A stretch of DNA of 64,000 bases from Sedimentitalea sp039941015 (GCF_039941015.1 NZ_JBDVFI010000080.1), one strand, 5' to 3'. Shown: positions 8,774-18,003, numbered from the stretch's first letter. Notes: generated by a model not told the origin, from the sequence alone. Numbers and translations: made by a program.

Positions 8774-9646
8774 ATGAGCAAGATGAAGACACGCCAAATG
8801 AACCGCGACTGGATTTCCACGGCGGCGACGCTGTCAAGCGCCCTGCCCTATTTGCAACGTTACACCGACGCCATTGTTGTGATCAAACTCGGCGGGCACG
8901 CCATGGGCAGCGATGACGCGATGGACAGTTTTGCCCGCGACATCGTGCTGATGCAGCAGGTCGGCGTGAACCCGGTGATCGTTCATGGTGGCGGTCCGAT
9001 GATCAACGCCCTTCTCGAAAAGCTCGAGATCAAATCCGAATTCGTCAACGGCAAGCGTGTCACCGACTCGGCCACCGTCGAAGTCGTCGAAATGGTTCTT
9101 TCGGGCCTCGTCAACAAGCGCATCGTGCAGGCGATCAACCGGCAGGGTGGACGCGCGGTCGGGATCTCGGGCAAGGATGCCAACCTGATGGTCTGCGACC
9201 AGACCGATCCGTTGCTCGGTTTTGTCGGAACCCCCGCCGAGATGGATGTCAAACTGCTGCACACCTTGTTTGAACGCGATATGATCCCGGTGATTGCTCC
9301 GCTGGGGGCCGGACGGGATGGCGAGACCTTTAATGTCAACGGAGACACAGCTGCGGGTGCGATCGCCGGGGCGCTCAAGGCGGATCGCCTCTTGCTGCTG
9401 ACCGATGTGTCAGGCGTCAAGAATGCCGAGGGCGAGGTGGTCACAGAACTCAAGACCGAACAAATCCGCCAGATGACACGTGACGGGGTGATCGCGGGCG
9501 GAATGATTCCCAAGACGGAAACCGCGCTGGATGCCATCGAACGCGGTGTGAGGGCAGCGGTCATTCTGGATGGGCGCGCGCCCAACGCCTGCCTTCTTGA
9601 GCTGTTCACCGAACATGGCGCCGGTTCCATCATCCGACCGGACTGA
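8774..9646 (+). CDS. argB: Acetylglutamate kinase ArgB
   Basis: Phosphorylates N-acetylglutamate in the second step of arginine synthesis. The 290-residue protein has the amino-acid-kinase signatures VVIKLGGHAMG near residue 35, VIVHGGGPMINALL near 68 and the C-terminal GGMIPKTETALDAIERGV that contacts substrate and, in arginine-sensitive enzymes, lies near the inhibitor site. The N-terminal extension before VVIKLGG (about 34 residues) is the type seen in hexameric, arginine-regulated ArgB, which suggests feedback control. The start could also be the ATG at codon 4 or 9. The next gene begins inside its 3-prime end. Confidence 0.95.
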   Translation: MSKMKTRQMNRDWISTAATLSSALPYLQRYTDAIVVIKLGGHAMGSDDAMDSFARDIVLMQQVGVNPVIVHGGGPMINALLEKLEIKSEFVNGKRVTDSATVEVVEMVLSGLVNKRIVQAINRQGGRAVGISGKDANLMVCDQTDPLLGFVGTPAEMDVKLLHTLFERDMIPVIAPLGAGRDGETFNVNGDTAAGAIAGALKADRLLLLTDVSGVKNAEGEVVTELKTEQIRQMTRDGVIAGGMIPKTETALDAIERGVRAAVILDGRAPNACLLELFTEHGAGSIIRPD

Positions 9647-10331
9647 TCCGGTGCATGCCGACTTGGAAACGGCTTCGCTGCCGGGCCGGCTGAACTCAGA
9701 GCTTGTCGAACATGGATTGCTGATGATGGCCGCACTGCACCCAGCCAAGGTGCAGGCGCGCGACCTGACGAGCGGCACGCTGGTGCTGATTGGTTGTGGC
9801 CCCGGGTTTTGGCAGGTTTTCAACAGGGCGCCCGAAGCAAATGACGGCCAACGCGATCCCGTTGACCGCTGGTCATCTCGCGTCATCACGTCACTTTCAA
9901 ACCACTACGATGCGACGCCGTATTTCCCGTTTGGCGGGCCGCCCTATACGCCATTTATTGACTGGGCTCAGAAATCGGAACGCGCCCATCCCAGCCCCAC
10001 AGGTATGCTGGTGCATGACACGGTTGGACTGATGATCTCCTACCGCGGCGCGCTGCATTTTAAAGCTGAATTGCCCCTGCCCCGGAACAAGGCGCAAAAT
10101 CCCTGCGACACTTGTACAACGCGCCCTTGCGCGACTGCCTGTCCGGTTGGCGCGCTCAGCGAAACACAGGCCTATGATGTCGCGGCCTGTCATGCTTATC
10201 TGGACACGGAGGCGGGTCAGGACTGTTTGTCAAACGGCTGCGCAGCCCGACGTGCCTGTCCGATCAGCGCCGGAGCCAACCGCACTCCGGAACAATCCAC
10301 CCTTCATATGAAAGCGTTCCATCCGAAATGA
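9615..10331 (+). CDS. Ferredoxin-like [4Fe-4S] protein
   Basis: A 238-residue protein overlapping the end of argB by 32 bases. Near residue 165 it has CDTCTTRPCATACPVGAL, a ferredoxin-type cluster motif in which the CP ends a C-x2-C-x4-C-x3-C run, followed by a second cysteine group ending in CAARRACPI. This resembles the C-terminal cluster domain of epoxyqueuosine reductase-like proteins, but the cobalamin-binding part is not evident. The start is uncertain: ATG 9615 is used here, and a GTG at 9651, just after the argB stop, is the main alternative. Its ending overlaps the following phosphatase by 4 bases (ATGA), so they form one operon. Function is unknown beyond a likely electron-transfer role. 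Confidence 0.7.
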   Translation: MAPVPSSDRTDPVHADLETASLPGRLNSELVEHGLLMMAALHPAKVQARDLTSGTLVLIGCGPGFWQVFNRAPEANDGQRDPVDRWSSRVITSLSNHYDATPYFPFGGPPYTPFIDWAQKSERAHPSPTGMLVHDTVGLMISYRGALHFKAELPLPRNKAQNPCDTCTTRPCATACPVGALSETQAYDVAACHAYLDTEAGQDCLSNGCAARRACPISAGANRTPEQSTLHMKAFHPK

Positions 10332-10822
10332 CCCGCACCCTGATCCTGATGCGCCACGCCAAATCAAGCTGGGATGATTACACTCTCACCGATCACGATC
10401 GCCCTCTTAACAAGCGCGGTCAACGCTCCGCCAAGGCTCTTGGGGCTTGGCTTGCCAGCAAGCCATGGCAACCCGATCAAGCGCTTGTATCGACCGCGAC
10501 AAGGACACGCGAGACTTTTGCGGGCCTTGGCCTTTCGTTGGACGCCGAACTCACCCGTTCACTGTATCACGCAGATGCGGCCGAAATGCAGCTGGTATTG
10601 GAAACGGCCATCGGTGAAACCGTGTTGATGATCGGTCACAACCCAGGCATCAGCCTGTTCGCGCAAGATATGGTCGCAACTGCGCCCAAACATCCGCGCT
10701 TTGCCGATTTTCCAACCGGGGCAACTGTGGTCATCGAATTTGATATCCAAAGCTGGGGCGCCGTGGATACCCACACCGGACGGGTGTTGGATTTTGTGAT
10801 CCCCCGCGAATTGTTGGCGTGA
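10328..10822 (+). CDS. SixA-like histidine phosphatase family protein
   Basis: A 164-residue member of the histidine phosphatase (phosphoglycerate mutase-like) superfamily, close to SixA phosphohistidine phosphatases. The catalytic LMRHAKSSW motif is at residues 7-15, DRPLNKRG at 24-31, the second arginine in STATRTRET near 57 and the second histidine in MIGHNPGI near 101. Small size and lack of signal peptide fit a cytoplasmic protein phosphatase acting on phosphohistidine, but the substrate cannot be told from sequence. The start overlaps the ferredoxin-like gene by 4 bases. Confidence 0.85.
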   Translation: MTRTLILMRHAKSSWDDYTLTDHDRPLNKRGQRSAKALGAWLASKPWQPDQALVSTATRTRETFAGLGLSLDAELTRSLYHADAAEMQLVLETAIGETVLMIGHNPGISLFAQDMVATAPKHPRFADFPTGATVVIEFDIQSWGAVDTHTGRVLDFVIPRELLA

Positions 10823-10862
10823 AACTTTTCTGAACCACATTGATCGCACGCCCCGGCGCATG

Positions 10863-10892
10863 AAAAAAGGCGGGACAGTTTCCTGCCCCGCC
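10863..10892 (-). terminator. Rho-independent terminator of the bzt operon
   Basis: On the minus strand GGCGGGGCAG, a GAAA loop and CTGTCCCGCC form a stem with one mismatch, followed at once by six T residues (A tract 10863-10868 on plus). It lies 28 bases beyond the bztD stop. Confidence 0.85.
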
Positions 10893-10920
10893 TCGAAATC
10901 CCTGTAGGTGGTGCCGTGTC

Positions 10921-11688
10921 TCAGTGACCGAGAATCTGGCTTAGGAACAACTGTGTCCGCTCGCTCTGCGGGTTGTTGAAGAACTCTTCTGGTTCGTTCT
11001 GTTCGACGATCTGCCCTGCGTCCATAAAGATCACGCGGTTGGCAACCTGTCGCGCAAAACCCATTTCGTGAGTCACGCACAGCATCGTCATGCCCTCCTC
11101 GGCCAGTTCAATCATGGTGTCGAGCACCTCTTTGATCATCTCCGGATCGAGTGCCGATGTCGGTTCGTCAAACAGCATCACCCGTGGTTTCATGCACAGG
11201 GATCGTGCAATCGCCACACGCTGTTGCTGGCCACCGGACAACTGGCCCGGATACTTGTCTGCCTGATCCGGGATCTTGACCTTTTCAAGGAAGTGCATCG
11301 CCGTTTCCTGCGCTTCTTTCTGAGGGGTCTTACGCACCCAGATCGGAGCCAGCGTACAGTTTTCAAGAATGGTCAGATGTGGAAACAGGTTGAAGTGCTG
11401 AAAGCACATGCCAACCTCTGACCGGATCTTGTCGATGTTCTTGAGATCAGATGACAGTTCGGTTCCGTCGACGACGATCTTGCCCTTTTGATGCTCTTCC
11501 AGTGCGTTGATGCACCGGATCAGCGTGGATTTACCCGAGCCGGACGGGCCACAAATGACGATGCGTTCGCCACGATAGACCGTCAGGTCGATGTCGCGCA
11601 GAACGTGGAATGTCCCGTACCATTTGTTCATGTTGGTGATGCTGATCGCGACTTCGTCGGATACTTGCAAACGTGCTGTTTCGGCCAT
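10921..11688 (-). CDS. bztD: Amino-acid ABC transporter ATP-binding protein BztD
   Basis: ATPase of the glutamate/glutamine/aspartate/asparagine uptake system first described in Rhodobacter capsulatus. 255 residues with Walker A GPSGSGKST near 49, Q-loop CFQHFNLFPHL, signature LSGGQQQR near 152, Walker B VMLFDEPTSALDPE and the switch histidine in VTHEMGFA. I place the start at the ATG 11688, which has GAGGG seven bases upstream; a TTG two codons earlier is in frame. Last gene of bztABCD, 14 bases after bztC. Confidence 0.93.
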   Translation of the reverse strand: MAETARLQVSDEVAISITNMNKWYGTFHVLRDIDLTVYRGERIVICGPSGSGKSTLIRCINALEEHQKGKIVVDGTELSSDLKNIDKIRSEVGMCFQHFNLFPHLTILENCTLAPIWVRKTPQKEAQETAMHFLEKVKIPDQADKYPGQLSGGQQQRVAIARSLCMKPRVMLFDEPTSALDPEMIKEVLDTMIELAEEGMTMLCVTHEMGFARQVANRVIFMDAGQIVEQNEPEEFFNNPQSERTQLFLSQILGH

Positions 11689-11702
11689 TTTCAAGCCCTC
11701 TC

Positions 11703-13004
11703 TTAACGATGATCTGTCGCAAGGCGGCGTTCAAGCCACTGCGAATACTGTGAAATGCTGTAGCAAACGACGAAGAACAGGACTGCGGCGAAGAGGAACA
11801 ATTCCCAATACACCCCGTTCCATTCCGTCGATGCCAAGAGTGGGCCCCTGATCATTCCGACAACGTCGAACATCGAAATTACCGAGACCAGGGTCGTGTC
11901 CTTGAACAGCCCCACAGCCACGTTGACGATGCCGGGAATTGAAATCTTCAGCGCCTGCGGCAGGATGATCAGCCGGATGGCCTGAGGATAGTCCAGGCCA
12001 AGGCTGTCGGCAGCTTCCTTCTGCCCCTTGGGCAACGCAGCAAGACCACCCCGGATCACCTCGGCGATATAGGCCGCGGAGAACATGGTGATCATGATGA
12101 CAACCCGCAGGAACAGGTCGACGGTCGCGTCTGGCGGAAACAGGTAGGCCAGCATGACGCTTGCCACGAACAGCAATGTGATCAACGGCACGCCGCGAAT
12201 GAACTCGATGAAGATCACGCAGATGCCTTTGACTACTGGCAGGTCTGACTGTCGGCCAAGCGCGAGCGCGATGCCAAGCGGGACAGACAGCGACACGCAG
12301 GTCACGCCCAGCATCATGTTCAGCATAAAGCCACCCAGATCCCGGCTTGCCACCGCCGGCAGCATCGCGTTGTCAGATGCGTTTTCCGGTATGAGCAGGC
12401 CACCGATCCACCAGACAATGCAGGCGACCGCTATCCCCCCGAAAAAGCCGGCTGCAAAGCTTCTGGTGACGAGTTTTTCGTAGGCCATATAGCCAAGCAA
12501 ACAACCCGCCAACGCCAGGACCGGCGACAGGACTGTCCCGCCCCAGATCAGCCAGAATGCGATGAACGGAAAGAGGCCCGTAAAGATCAGCATCTTGCGT
12601 GGCAGATCAAAGAACAGAACCGGCGCGGCAGCAACAAGCATCAGAAAGAATGCCAGCGTCGGACGCCAATAGAATTCCGGCGGGTATTTGAACCCGAACA
12701 TCAACTGGTTCCAGCGTTCGGTCAGTACCGAGAAACAGGCGGCAGATCGGCCATTCAGCACTTCGCGACATTCCGCGAGCGAGCTGGTGTTCCAGACTCC
12801 GCCCAGTAACCACGGCAAGGACGAGCTGAGCACGACATAAATCACATAGAGCGATACAAGCGTCAGCAAAGCGTTGCCCCAAGACGGGAACAGATTGTCC
12901 CGCACCCATCTGACCGGCCCCGACGCGCTGTTCGGTGGGGCGGACTCGGGGATGGGCGTGTCCCTGACAAATGCGACGGCGGGTTTCTTGTTTAGATCAG
13001 ACAT
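11703..13004 (-). CDS. bztC: Amino-acid ABC transporter permease BztC
   Basis: One of the two membrane permeases of the bzt system. The 433-residue length, larger than most amino-acid permeases, is typical of BztC: several N-terminal membrane helices precede the conserved transporter domain. The ATPase-contact (EAA) loop is visible as AALPKGQKEAADSLGLDYPQ near residue 345, followed by IILPQALKISIPGI. It starts 3 bases after bztB ends, so the permeases are probably made in step. Confidence 0.93.
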   Translation of the reverse strand: MSDLNKKPAVAFVRDTPIPESAPPNSASGPVRWVRDNLFPSWGNALLTLVSLYVIYVVLSSSLPWLLGGVWNTSSLAECREVLNGRSAACFSVLTERWNQLMFGFKYPPEFYWRPTLAFFLMLVAAAPVLFFDLPRKMLIFTGLFPFIAFWLIWGGTVLSPVLALAGCLLGYMAYEKLVTRSFAAGFFGGIAVACIVWWIGGLLIPENASDNAMLPAVASRDLGGFMLNMMLGVTCVSLSVPLGIALALGRQSDLPVVKGICVIFIEFIRGVPLITLLFVASVMLAYLFPPDATVDLFLRVVIMITMFSAAYIAEVIRGGLAALPKGQKEAADSLGLDYPQAIRLIILPQALKISIPGIVNVAVGLFKDTTLVSVISMFDVVGMIRGPLLASTEWNGVYWELFLFAAVLFFVVCYSISQYSQWLERRLATDHR

Positions 13005-13007
13005 CCC

Positions 13008-14222
13008 TCACCGCTCCTGCAATTTGGTTGCGTTGTTGTAGATGTTCATCACCAGCGAGATGCACAGCGAAATCACCAGATAGAACAGCATCAGCAGCAC
13101 GACACATTCGATCGCACGGCCCGTCTGGTTCATCGTGATACCGCCCAGTGTCGCGGTGATATCCGCATAGCCGACCAGGATCGCCAGCGACGAGTTCTTG
13201 GTGATGTTGAGATACTGAGAGATCAGTGGCGGGATAATCACCCGCAGCGCCTGCGGCAGAACCACCAGGTTCATGACGCGACCGGGGCGCAATCCCAGTG
13301 CGGCGGCGGCTTCGGATTGTCCCTTGCTGACCGCCTGAATGCCCGCGCGCACGTTTTCGGCGATAAAGGCACCAGTATAGACAGAAAGAGCGAACCAGAG
13401 CGCGATCAGCGGCGCGCCAATCTTGATCCCGCCTTGAAAATTGAACCCCTTGAGCGCCGGGTATTCCAGCCCGATCGGGGCCCCCATGACGAAAAAGGCA
13501 AGCAATGTCGGCACAAAGAAAATTGCCAGACAGGGCCACAGCATCGGCAACAGACGCCCGGTGTCATACAGCAGCTTGGTCGCATACCGACGATAGGCAA
13601 ACACACCGATGACAGACAGGATGAACACCGCGACCACGACCAACGAGCCCGGCCCCCAGACCGGCGCCGGGATATAGACACCCCGGTTGGTAAAGGCCAC
13701 CGAATCCATGAACATCGACGCTGTCGCGTTGTCGCCTCGGAAGGCGCGTGGGCCCGGCATCGAGACCGTCATGACGCCATAGATGATGAGGATCCAGATC
13801 AGCACCGGAATATTACGGAAGATCTCGACATAAAACGACATCAACTTGCGGACGATCCAGTTCTGGGACAGTCGCAGCACACCCGCAAAGACCCCGAGGA
13901 TAGTCGCCGTGATGCAGGCCAGAAATGAAACAAGCAACGTATTGAGAATGCCAACGACCGCAGCACGCAGGTTGCTATCCTGATTGTTATAGGAAATCAG
14001 AGTCTGGTTGATGTCATAACCGGCTGGGGTGCTGAGAAAGCTGAACGAAATGTTCAATCCGGCTTCTCGCAGGTTCTTGGCCAGGTTCGAACCAAGATAT
14101 GCAATGGACGCGACAAGCAAGATGACAGCGATTGCCTGAAACGTTGCCGAGCGATACCGCGTATCGTTGAGCAGCATCGACAGGCGAAACTGCTCGGTCG
14201 GTGGATCCGTAATAGTCGTCAT
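13008..14222 (-). CDS. bztB: Amino-acid ABC transporter permease BztB
   Basis: First permease of the bzt system, 404 residues with multiple membrane helices. The EAA loop reads GIQAVSKGQSEAAAALGLRP near residue 310, followed by VVLPQALRVIIPPLISQYLN. Like BztC it is longer than the usual 230-residue amino-acid permeases and carries an insert between the first helices, as in characterised BztB. An AGGG element lies nine bases before the ATG. It is separated from bztA by a 127-base spacer containing a strong stem-loop. Confidence 0.93.
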   Translation of the reverse strand: MTTITDPPTEQFRLSMLLNDTRYRSATFQAIAVILLVASIAYLGSNLAKNLREAGLNISFSFLSTPAGYDINQTLISYNNQDSNLRAAVVGILNTLLVSFLACITATILGVFAGVLRLSQNWIVRKLMSFYVEIFRNIPVLIWILIIYGVMTVSMPGPRAFRGDNATASMFMDSVAFTNRGVYIPAPVWGPGSLVVVAVFILSVIGVFAYRRYATKLLYDTGRLLPMLWPCLAIFFVPTLLAFFVMGAPIGLEYPALKGFNFQGGIKIGAPLIALWFALSVYTGAFIAENVRAGIQAVSKGQSEAAAALGLRPGRVMNLVVLPQALRVIIPPLISQYLNITKNSSLAILVGYADITATLGGITMNQTGRAIECVVLLMLFYLVISLCISLVMNIYNNATKLQER

Positions 14223-14312
14223 GTATGGTATCCCTGTTTCCTCCGATCTCTTCTTTCGGCGAGGTATGTCCCCGCTCGTGGAAGATCGAAATCATTGTTC
14301 TGGATAAAAAAC

Positions 14313-14336
14313 GGGGCGCAAGATAACTTGCGCCCC
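14313..14336 (-). terminator. Strong hairpin between bztA and bztB (attenuator/partial terminator)
   Basis: GGGGCGCAAG-ATAA-CTTGCGCCCC is a perfect 10-bp stem with a 4-base loop, flanked by A/T runs on both sides; on the minus strand it is followed by GTTTTTTATCC. It sits just after the bztA stop and before bztBCD, where it could stop most transcripts or protect the bztA end so that the binding protein is made in excess. Confidence 0.85.
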
Positions 14337-14349
14337 ATTTTTTGGTGTC

Positions 14350-15366
14350 TTAGCGGAACGGTGGGGAGTAAAGCAGACCACCGTCGGTCCATTGTGCGTT
14401 CAGACCGCGTGCCAGGCCGATCGGCGTGGTTTCACCGATGTTCTTGGCAAAGACTTCGCCATAGTTGCCACCGGCCAGAATGGCGCGCTTGGCCCATTCA
14501 GCATCAAGTCCGAGCATCTCGCCAAGGGTACCTTCGGTGCCCAGAAGACGGTTGATTTCCGGATTGTCGGTGCCTGCGGTCAGTTCGTTGATGTTGGCCG
14601 AAGTCACGTTCAACTCTTCTGCCGTGATCAGCGCGTTCAGCGTCCAGCGCGCCACGTCAGCCCATTCGTTGTCGCCATGGCGAACCAGAGGACCGAGAGG
14701 TTCTTTGGAAATGATTTCCGGCAGAATCACGTGTGCGGAGGGGTCTTCAAAGGACGCACGTGTAGCCGCCAGGCCCGAAGCGTCGGTCGTGTAGGCGTCA
14801 CAGGCACCGGCCAGATATTGCTGCTGGCCTTCCGCGTTGGTTTCGATCGGAACCGGCTCATAGCTGATGTTGTTGACCCGGAAGAAATCCGCCAGGTTCA
14901 GCTCGGTTGTGGTGCCGGTCTGGATACAGACGGTGGCACCATCGAGTTCCTTGGCAGAGCTGACGCCCAGTTCTTTGGGGACCAGAAAGCCCTGACCATC
15001 ATAATAGTTCACGCCAACAAAATCGAACTTGAGATCGACGTCGCGGCTGAAGGTCCAGGTCGTGTTACGCGCCAGCAGGTCGATTTCGCCCGATGCCAGA
15101 GCGGTGAAACGGGTTTTGCCTGTCGTTGGCACAAATTCGACGGCGTTCGCATCGCCCAGAACGGCGGCGGCGACGGCGCGGCATACATCCACGTCAAAGC
15201 CTTTCCATTCACCGTTCGCATCCGGTGCGGCAAAGCCGGCCAGACCGGTTGCAACGCCGCAATTCAACGTGCCACGTGCCTTGACGTCATCCAACGTGCC
15301 AGCAGCAGCGGCTCCCGCAGCGACGCCGGCGACCGTAAGTGCGCCAAAAAGTACGGATTTTTTCAT
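14350..15366 (-). CDS. bztA: Periplasmic glutamate/glutamine/aspartate/asparagine-binding protein BztA
   Basis: Substrate-binding protein of the bzt transporter, 338 residues. A signal peptide (MKKSVLFGALTVAGVAAGAAAAG) spans residues 1-22. The mature part starts TLDDVKARGTLNCGVATGLAGF and has the polar amino-acid-binding pattern GFDVDVCRAVAAAVLGD and RNTTWTFSRDVDLKFDF. The ribosome site AGAGG lies 5 bases before the ATG. Upstream (15367-15563) are a GCCCCC/GGGGGC leader hairpin and a TTGACG promoter candidate, so it is probably the operon's first gene. Confidence 0.94.
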   Translation of the reverse strand: MKKSVLFGALTVAGVAAGAAAAGTLDDVKARGTLNCGVATGLAGFAAPDANGEWKGFDVDVCRAVAAAVLGDANAVEFVPTTGKTRFTALASGEIDLLARNTTWTFSRDVDLKFDFVGVNYYDGQGFLVPKELGVSSAKELDGATVCIQTGTTTELNLADFFRVNNISYEPVPIETNAEGQQQYLAGACDAYTTDASGLAATRASFEDPSAHVILPEIISKEPLGPLVRHGDNEWADVARWTLNALITAEELNVTSANINELTAGTDNPEINRLLGTEGTLGEMLGLDAEWAKRAILAGGNYGEVFAKNIGETTPIGLARGLNAQWTDGGLLYSPPFR

Positions 15367-15451
15367 GATTACCTCTTCCTGATTTTCCGCCCCTCATCTG
15401 GGCGGTTTGCCCGGTACCTGTCATACCGATGGATACACCGAAGAAAGGGCT

Positions 15452-15469
15452 GCCCCCTTCAGTGGGGGC
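15452..15469 (-). other. Hairpin in the bztA leader
   Basis: GCCCCC, a 6-base spacer and GGGGGC form a compact stem-loop about 90 bases upstream of bztA. On the minus strand a TTGACG hexamer (15495-15500) lies upstream, so the hairpin may be in the 5-prime part of the transcript. No matching -10 box is convincing. Confidence 0.4.
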
Positions 15470-15563
15470 GAGTTTGGGCGCATTCTTGCTCAAACGTCAA
15501 GTCTTTGAACCCACAAATCAATGTTCGATCCCCGAGTTACCCTAGGGTCAGCCGCATCTGTGT

Positions 15564-16283
15564 TCACTGCAGCGTTGATCGGCAAAGATCGATGAACCGC
15601 TTTGCGTGCAAGAATGCGTGACGCTTGATTTCCGTCCGTTCCTGCGCCTCATCATCCGCACCCCACTGTTCTTCCTGCCAGTTTTCGTCCAGCCGGGAGA
15701 GTTGCCAGATCTCGTCCGCATCTCGCCAATTCGCCGCTGCGGCAAACCCCAGAATCAATGAACCGGACAGGCTGACGAGATCGTGAAACCCGGCCAGTTC
15801 GAATTCGGTCATGCGATGAACCGGAGCGGCGAGACAGGCGAGCGCCGCCTCGGGCTGTGGTTGGTGGATCACTCCGTTTCGCGGGATCAGTCGCGCGCCA
15901 AGGGTCTCATGTGCCCAATCAAGCGCCGGGTCCCATTGGTCGGACTGGCGTGCAATCAACTCTTCGGGCGTATCGGCGCGATAGCACAGCAGATCAGTGT
16001 CGCCATAGGCGGCCAGCATCTCAGCAACTTCGCGATGCTGGTGCCGCACCTTGTCGATTGCCGCATTGGCGGAACGTGTCACCGGCATGCTCAGCGGGTT
16101 GATCACCTCTTTCTGTGCGTCCCATTCCGCGGCCACAGCCTCGGCCATAGGGCGTGTAGGCAAGAGCAATGCTGCCTTTGCCGGCGTCTTGATACGACGC
16201 TGATCAAGTTCTATCGCATAACCTTCGCCATCTTTGGCAACAGCCGTCGTTTTCCAGAACCGTTTCTGTTTCTTGTCGCTCAT
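15564..16283 (-). CDS. ATP12-family chaperone (F1-ATPase assembly)
   Basis: A 239-residue protein of the ATP12 family, in mitochondria an assembly chaperone for the F1-ATPase alpha subunit; alphaproteobacteria carry the homologue. Recognisable segments are RFWKTTAV near the start, GYAIELDQRRIKTPAKAALLLPT and AVAAEWDAQKEVINPLSMPVTRSANAAID near residues 50-80, and LCYRADTPEELIARQ near 100. It is the last gene of the crcB-rluC-HAD-ATP12 run and overlaps the HAD gene by 4 bases. No ATP synthase genes are nearby, so the role rests on family only. Confidence 0.9.
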   Translation of the reverse strand: MSDKKQKRFWKTTAVAKDGEGYAIELDQRRIKTPAKAALLLPTRPMAEAVAAEWDAQKEVINPLSMPVTRSANAAIDKVRHQHREVAEMLAAYGDTDLLCYRADTPEELIARQSDQWDPALDWAHETLGARLIPRNGVIHQPQPEAALACLAAPVHRMTEFELAGFHDLVSLSGSLILGFAAAANWRDADEIWQLSRLDENWQEEQWGADDEAQERTEIKRHAFLHAKRFIDLCRSTLQ

Positions 16284-16963
16284 GTCGGCACCTTCCAGAT
16301 CATGTCCAATGCATCCGGCAGCTCACCAAACCTGTCTACGATGCGATCTGCGAGGTGCAATTCCGATACGCCGTGATATCCCCAACTCACACCAATTCCC
16401 GGCACCTTTGCAGCATGGGCCATTTCCATGTCAAAGCTGGTATCGCCGATCATGATGGTCTGCGCCGGGCCAACCCCTGCTTCGGCCATGGCCGTCGTGA
16501 TCATCGACGGATTCGGTTTGGACGGATGAAAATCCGCGTTCTGTTTTGTCACGAACACCCGTTCCAGATCATGCGCCTCAAGCAATGCGGTGAGACCACG
16601 CTGCGACTTTCCGGTTGCTATTCCAAGCAAGATGTCGGGGCTTTCGGCAAGTTGGGCAATCAGTTCGCGCGCGCCCGGATAGAGCGGCGATTCCGCTGCC
16701 GCACCTTTGGCTAGCCGGTAGGCGTGAAACGCCTCCTTATAGCCGTTCACGAGCCGGGCCTGCGTTTGTACCGCCTGATGCGGTGCCAACCGTGCAATCG
16801 CATGATCCAGCGACAATCCTACAATCGACAGCATTTTGTTTCGCTCTGGCACCTCCAGCCCAAGGGCTTGGAAGGCCGCGGTCGTCGCGGCCACAATGGC
16901 CCCCTGGCTGTCCACCAGTGTCCCGTCGACATCAAAGATCACCAGCCGCAAGGGATCGGTCAT
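16280..16963 (-). CDS. HAD-superfamily hydrolase (phosphoglycolate phosphatase-like)
   Basis: A 227-residue HAD subfamily IA hydrolase. The nucleophile motif LVIFDVDGTLVDSQGAI is at residues 6-22; an alpha-helical cap follows; motif II is the threonine in LGIATGKSQRG near 115; motif III/IV lies in TMIGDTSFDMEMAHAA near 170. The pattern fits small-molecule phosphatases such as phosphoglycolate phosphatase, but substrate cannot be read from sequence. It overlaps rluC upstream and the ATP12 gene downstream by 4 bases each. Confidence 0.88.
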   Translation of the reverse strand: MTDPLRLVIFDVDGTLVDSQGAIVAATTAAFQALGLEVPERNKMLSIVGLSLDHAIARLAPHQAVQTQARLVNGYKEAFHAYRLAKGAAAESPLYPGARELIAQLAESPDILLGIATGKSQRGLTALLEAHDLERVFVTKQNADFHPSKPNPSMITTAMAEAGVGPAQTIMIGDTSFDMEMAHAAKVPGIGVSWGYHGVSELHLADRIVDRFGELPDALDMIWKVPT

Positions 16964-18003
16964 TGCAGCTCCTCGAATGGATCCTCCGCGGCCATATCTT
17001 CGGCCCAGCCGAAGGTGTCCCAGCTTTCTTTCATGTGGTCCGGCAACGGCGCGGTAATGGTCACGACCTTATGGCTGACCGGATGTTCGAACGACAGGCG
17101 GCGGGCATGCAGATGCAGCTTTTTGCTGATGATGCCGCCCAACTGCGCGCCCCAGCCATCGCCCATGTTCTCCTGACCGGAGCCACCGTATTTGCCGTCG
17201 CCGATAATCGGATGCCCGATTTCGGACATATGTGCGCGCAACTGGTGAGTACGGCCAGTGATCGGCTCCATCGCGACCCACGAGGCCCGCCCGGCGACGC
17301 GATACAGCGTGGCATAGATCGTGTGCGCACGCTTGGCACCATATGTTTCGTTGATCTCGTCGGGATGCACGGCAATCATCTTTTCGCCTTCGCCGCCACG
17401 TCCATGCCCCGGTGCCTTGACCAACCCGGTCTTGATCTCGCCCAGATAGGGCGTCGGGACACCGGCCACGAGAGCCCAGTAAATCTTGCGCGTGTTGCGA
17501 TGCCGGAACGCTGCCGTAAGCCCCTTGGCCGCCTGTCGTGTGCGCGCCAACAACAAGACACCCGAGGTATCCTTGTCGAGCCGGTGCACCAGTCGCGGAT
17601 TTTCCTCGGCATCAAACCGCAACGCGCCTGCCATGCCGTCAACATGCCGGGTCTGACCGCTGCCTCCCTGCACCGGCAGCCCTGCGGGCTTGTTCAGCGC
17701 CAGAACGTCGTCATCGCGATAAATCACACAGGATTGGATCATGCGGGCATCGGCATCCGAAATGCGCGTTGGCATCGGCGCAGGGCGATGTTCTTTGTCC
17801 GGCAGCGGCGGAATGCGCACCTTTTGCCCGGCCATGACCCGGCTCGATGCCTTTACGCGCCCTCCATCGACCCGCAGTTCGCCCTTGCGGCACATCTTTT
17901 CGATGCGCCCCTGGCTGACATGCGGAAACATCCGGCGCAGCCAGCGATCAATGCGCTGATCGTCATCATCGTCTTCAACCGTGATTGTCTGAACGCCGCT
18001 CAT
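16960..18003 (-). CDS. RluA/RluC-family rRNA pseudouridine synthase
   Basis: A 347-residue enzyme that converts uridine to pseudouridine, most likely in 23S rRNA. An S4-type RNA-binding domain lies at residues 15-70 (RIDRWLRRMFPHVSQGRIEKM), and the catalytic domain contains HRLDKDTSGVLLLAR near residue 140, with the catalytic aspartate, and GRTHQLRAHMSEIGHPIIGD near 245. Size and S4 domain favour RluC over RluA. It overlaps crcB by 4 bases and the HAD gene by 4 bases, in a tightly coupled operon. Confidence 0.92.
   Translation of the reverse strand: MSGVQTITVEDDDDDQRIDRWLRRMFPHVSQGRIEKMCRKGELRVDGGRVKASSRVMAGQKVRIPPLPDKEHRPAPMPTRISDADARMIQSCVIYRDDDVLALNKPAGLPVQGGSGQTRHVDGMAGALRFDAEENPRLVHRLDKDTSGVLLLARTRQAAKGLTAAFRHRNTRKIYWALVAGVPTPYLGEIKTGLVKAPGHGRGGEGEKMIAVHPDEINETYGAKRAHTIYATLYRVAGRASWVAMEPITGRTHQLRAHMSEIGHPIIGDGKYGGSGQENMGDGWGAQLGGIISKKLHLHARRLSFEHPVSHKVVTITAPLPDHMKESWDTFGWAEDMAAEDPFEELQ

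Noticed and set aside
14392..15621. 409-codon plus-strand open frame over bztA
   Set aside because: Antisense to bztA, with no start signal and no similarity.
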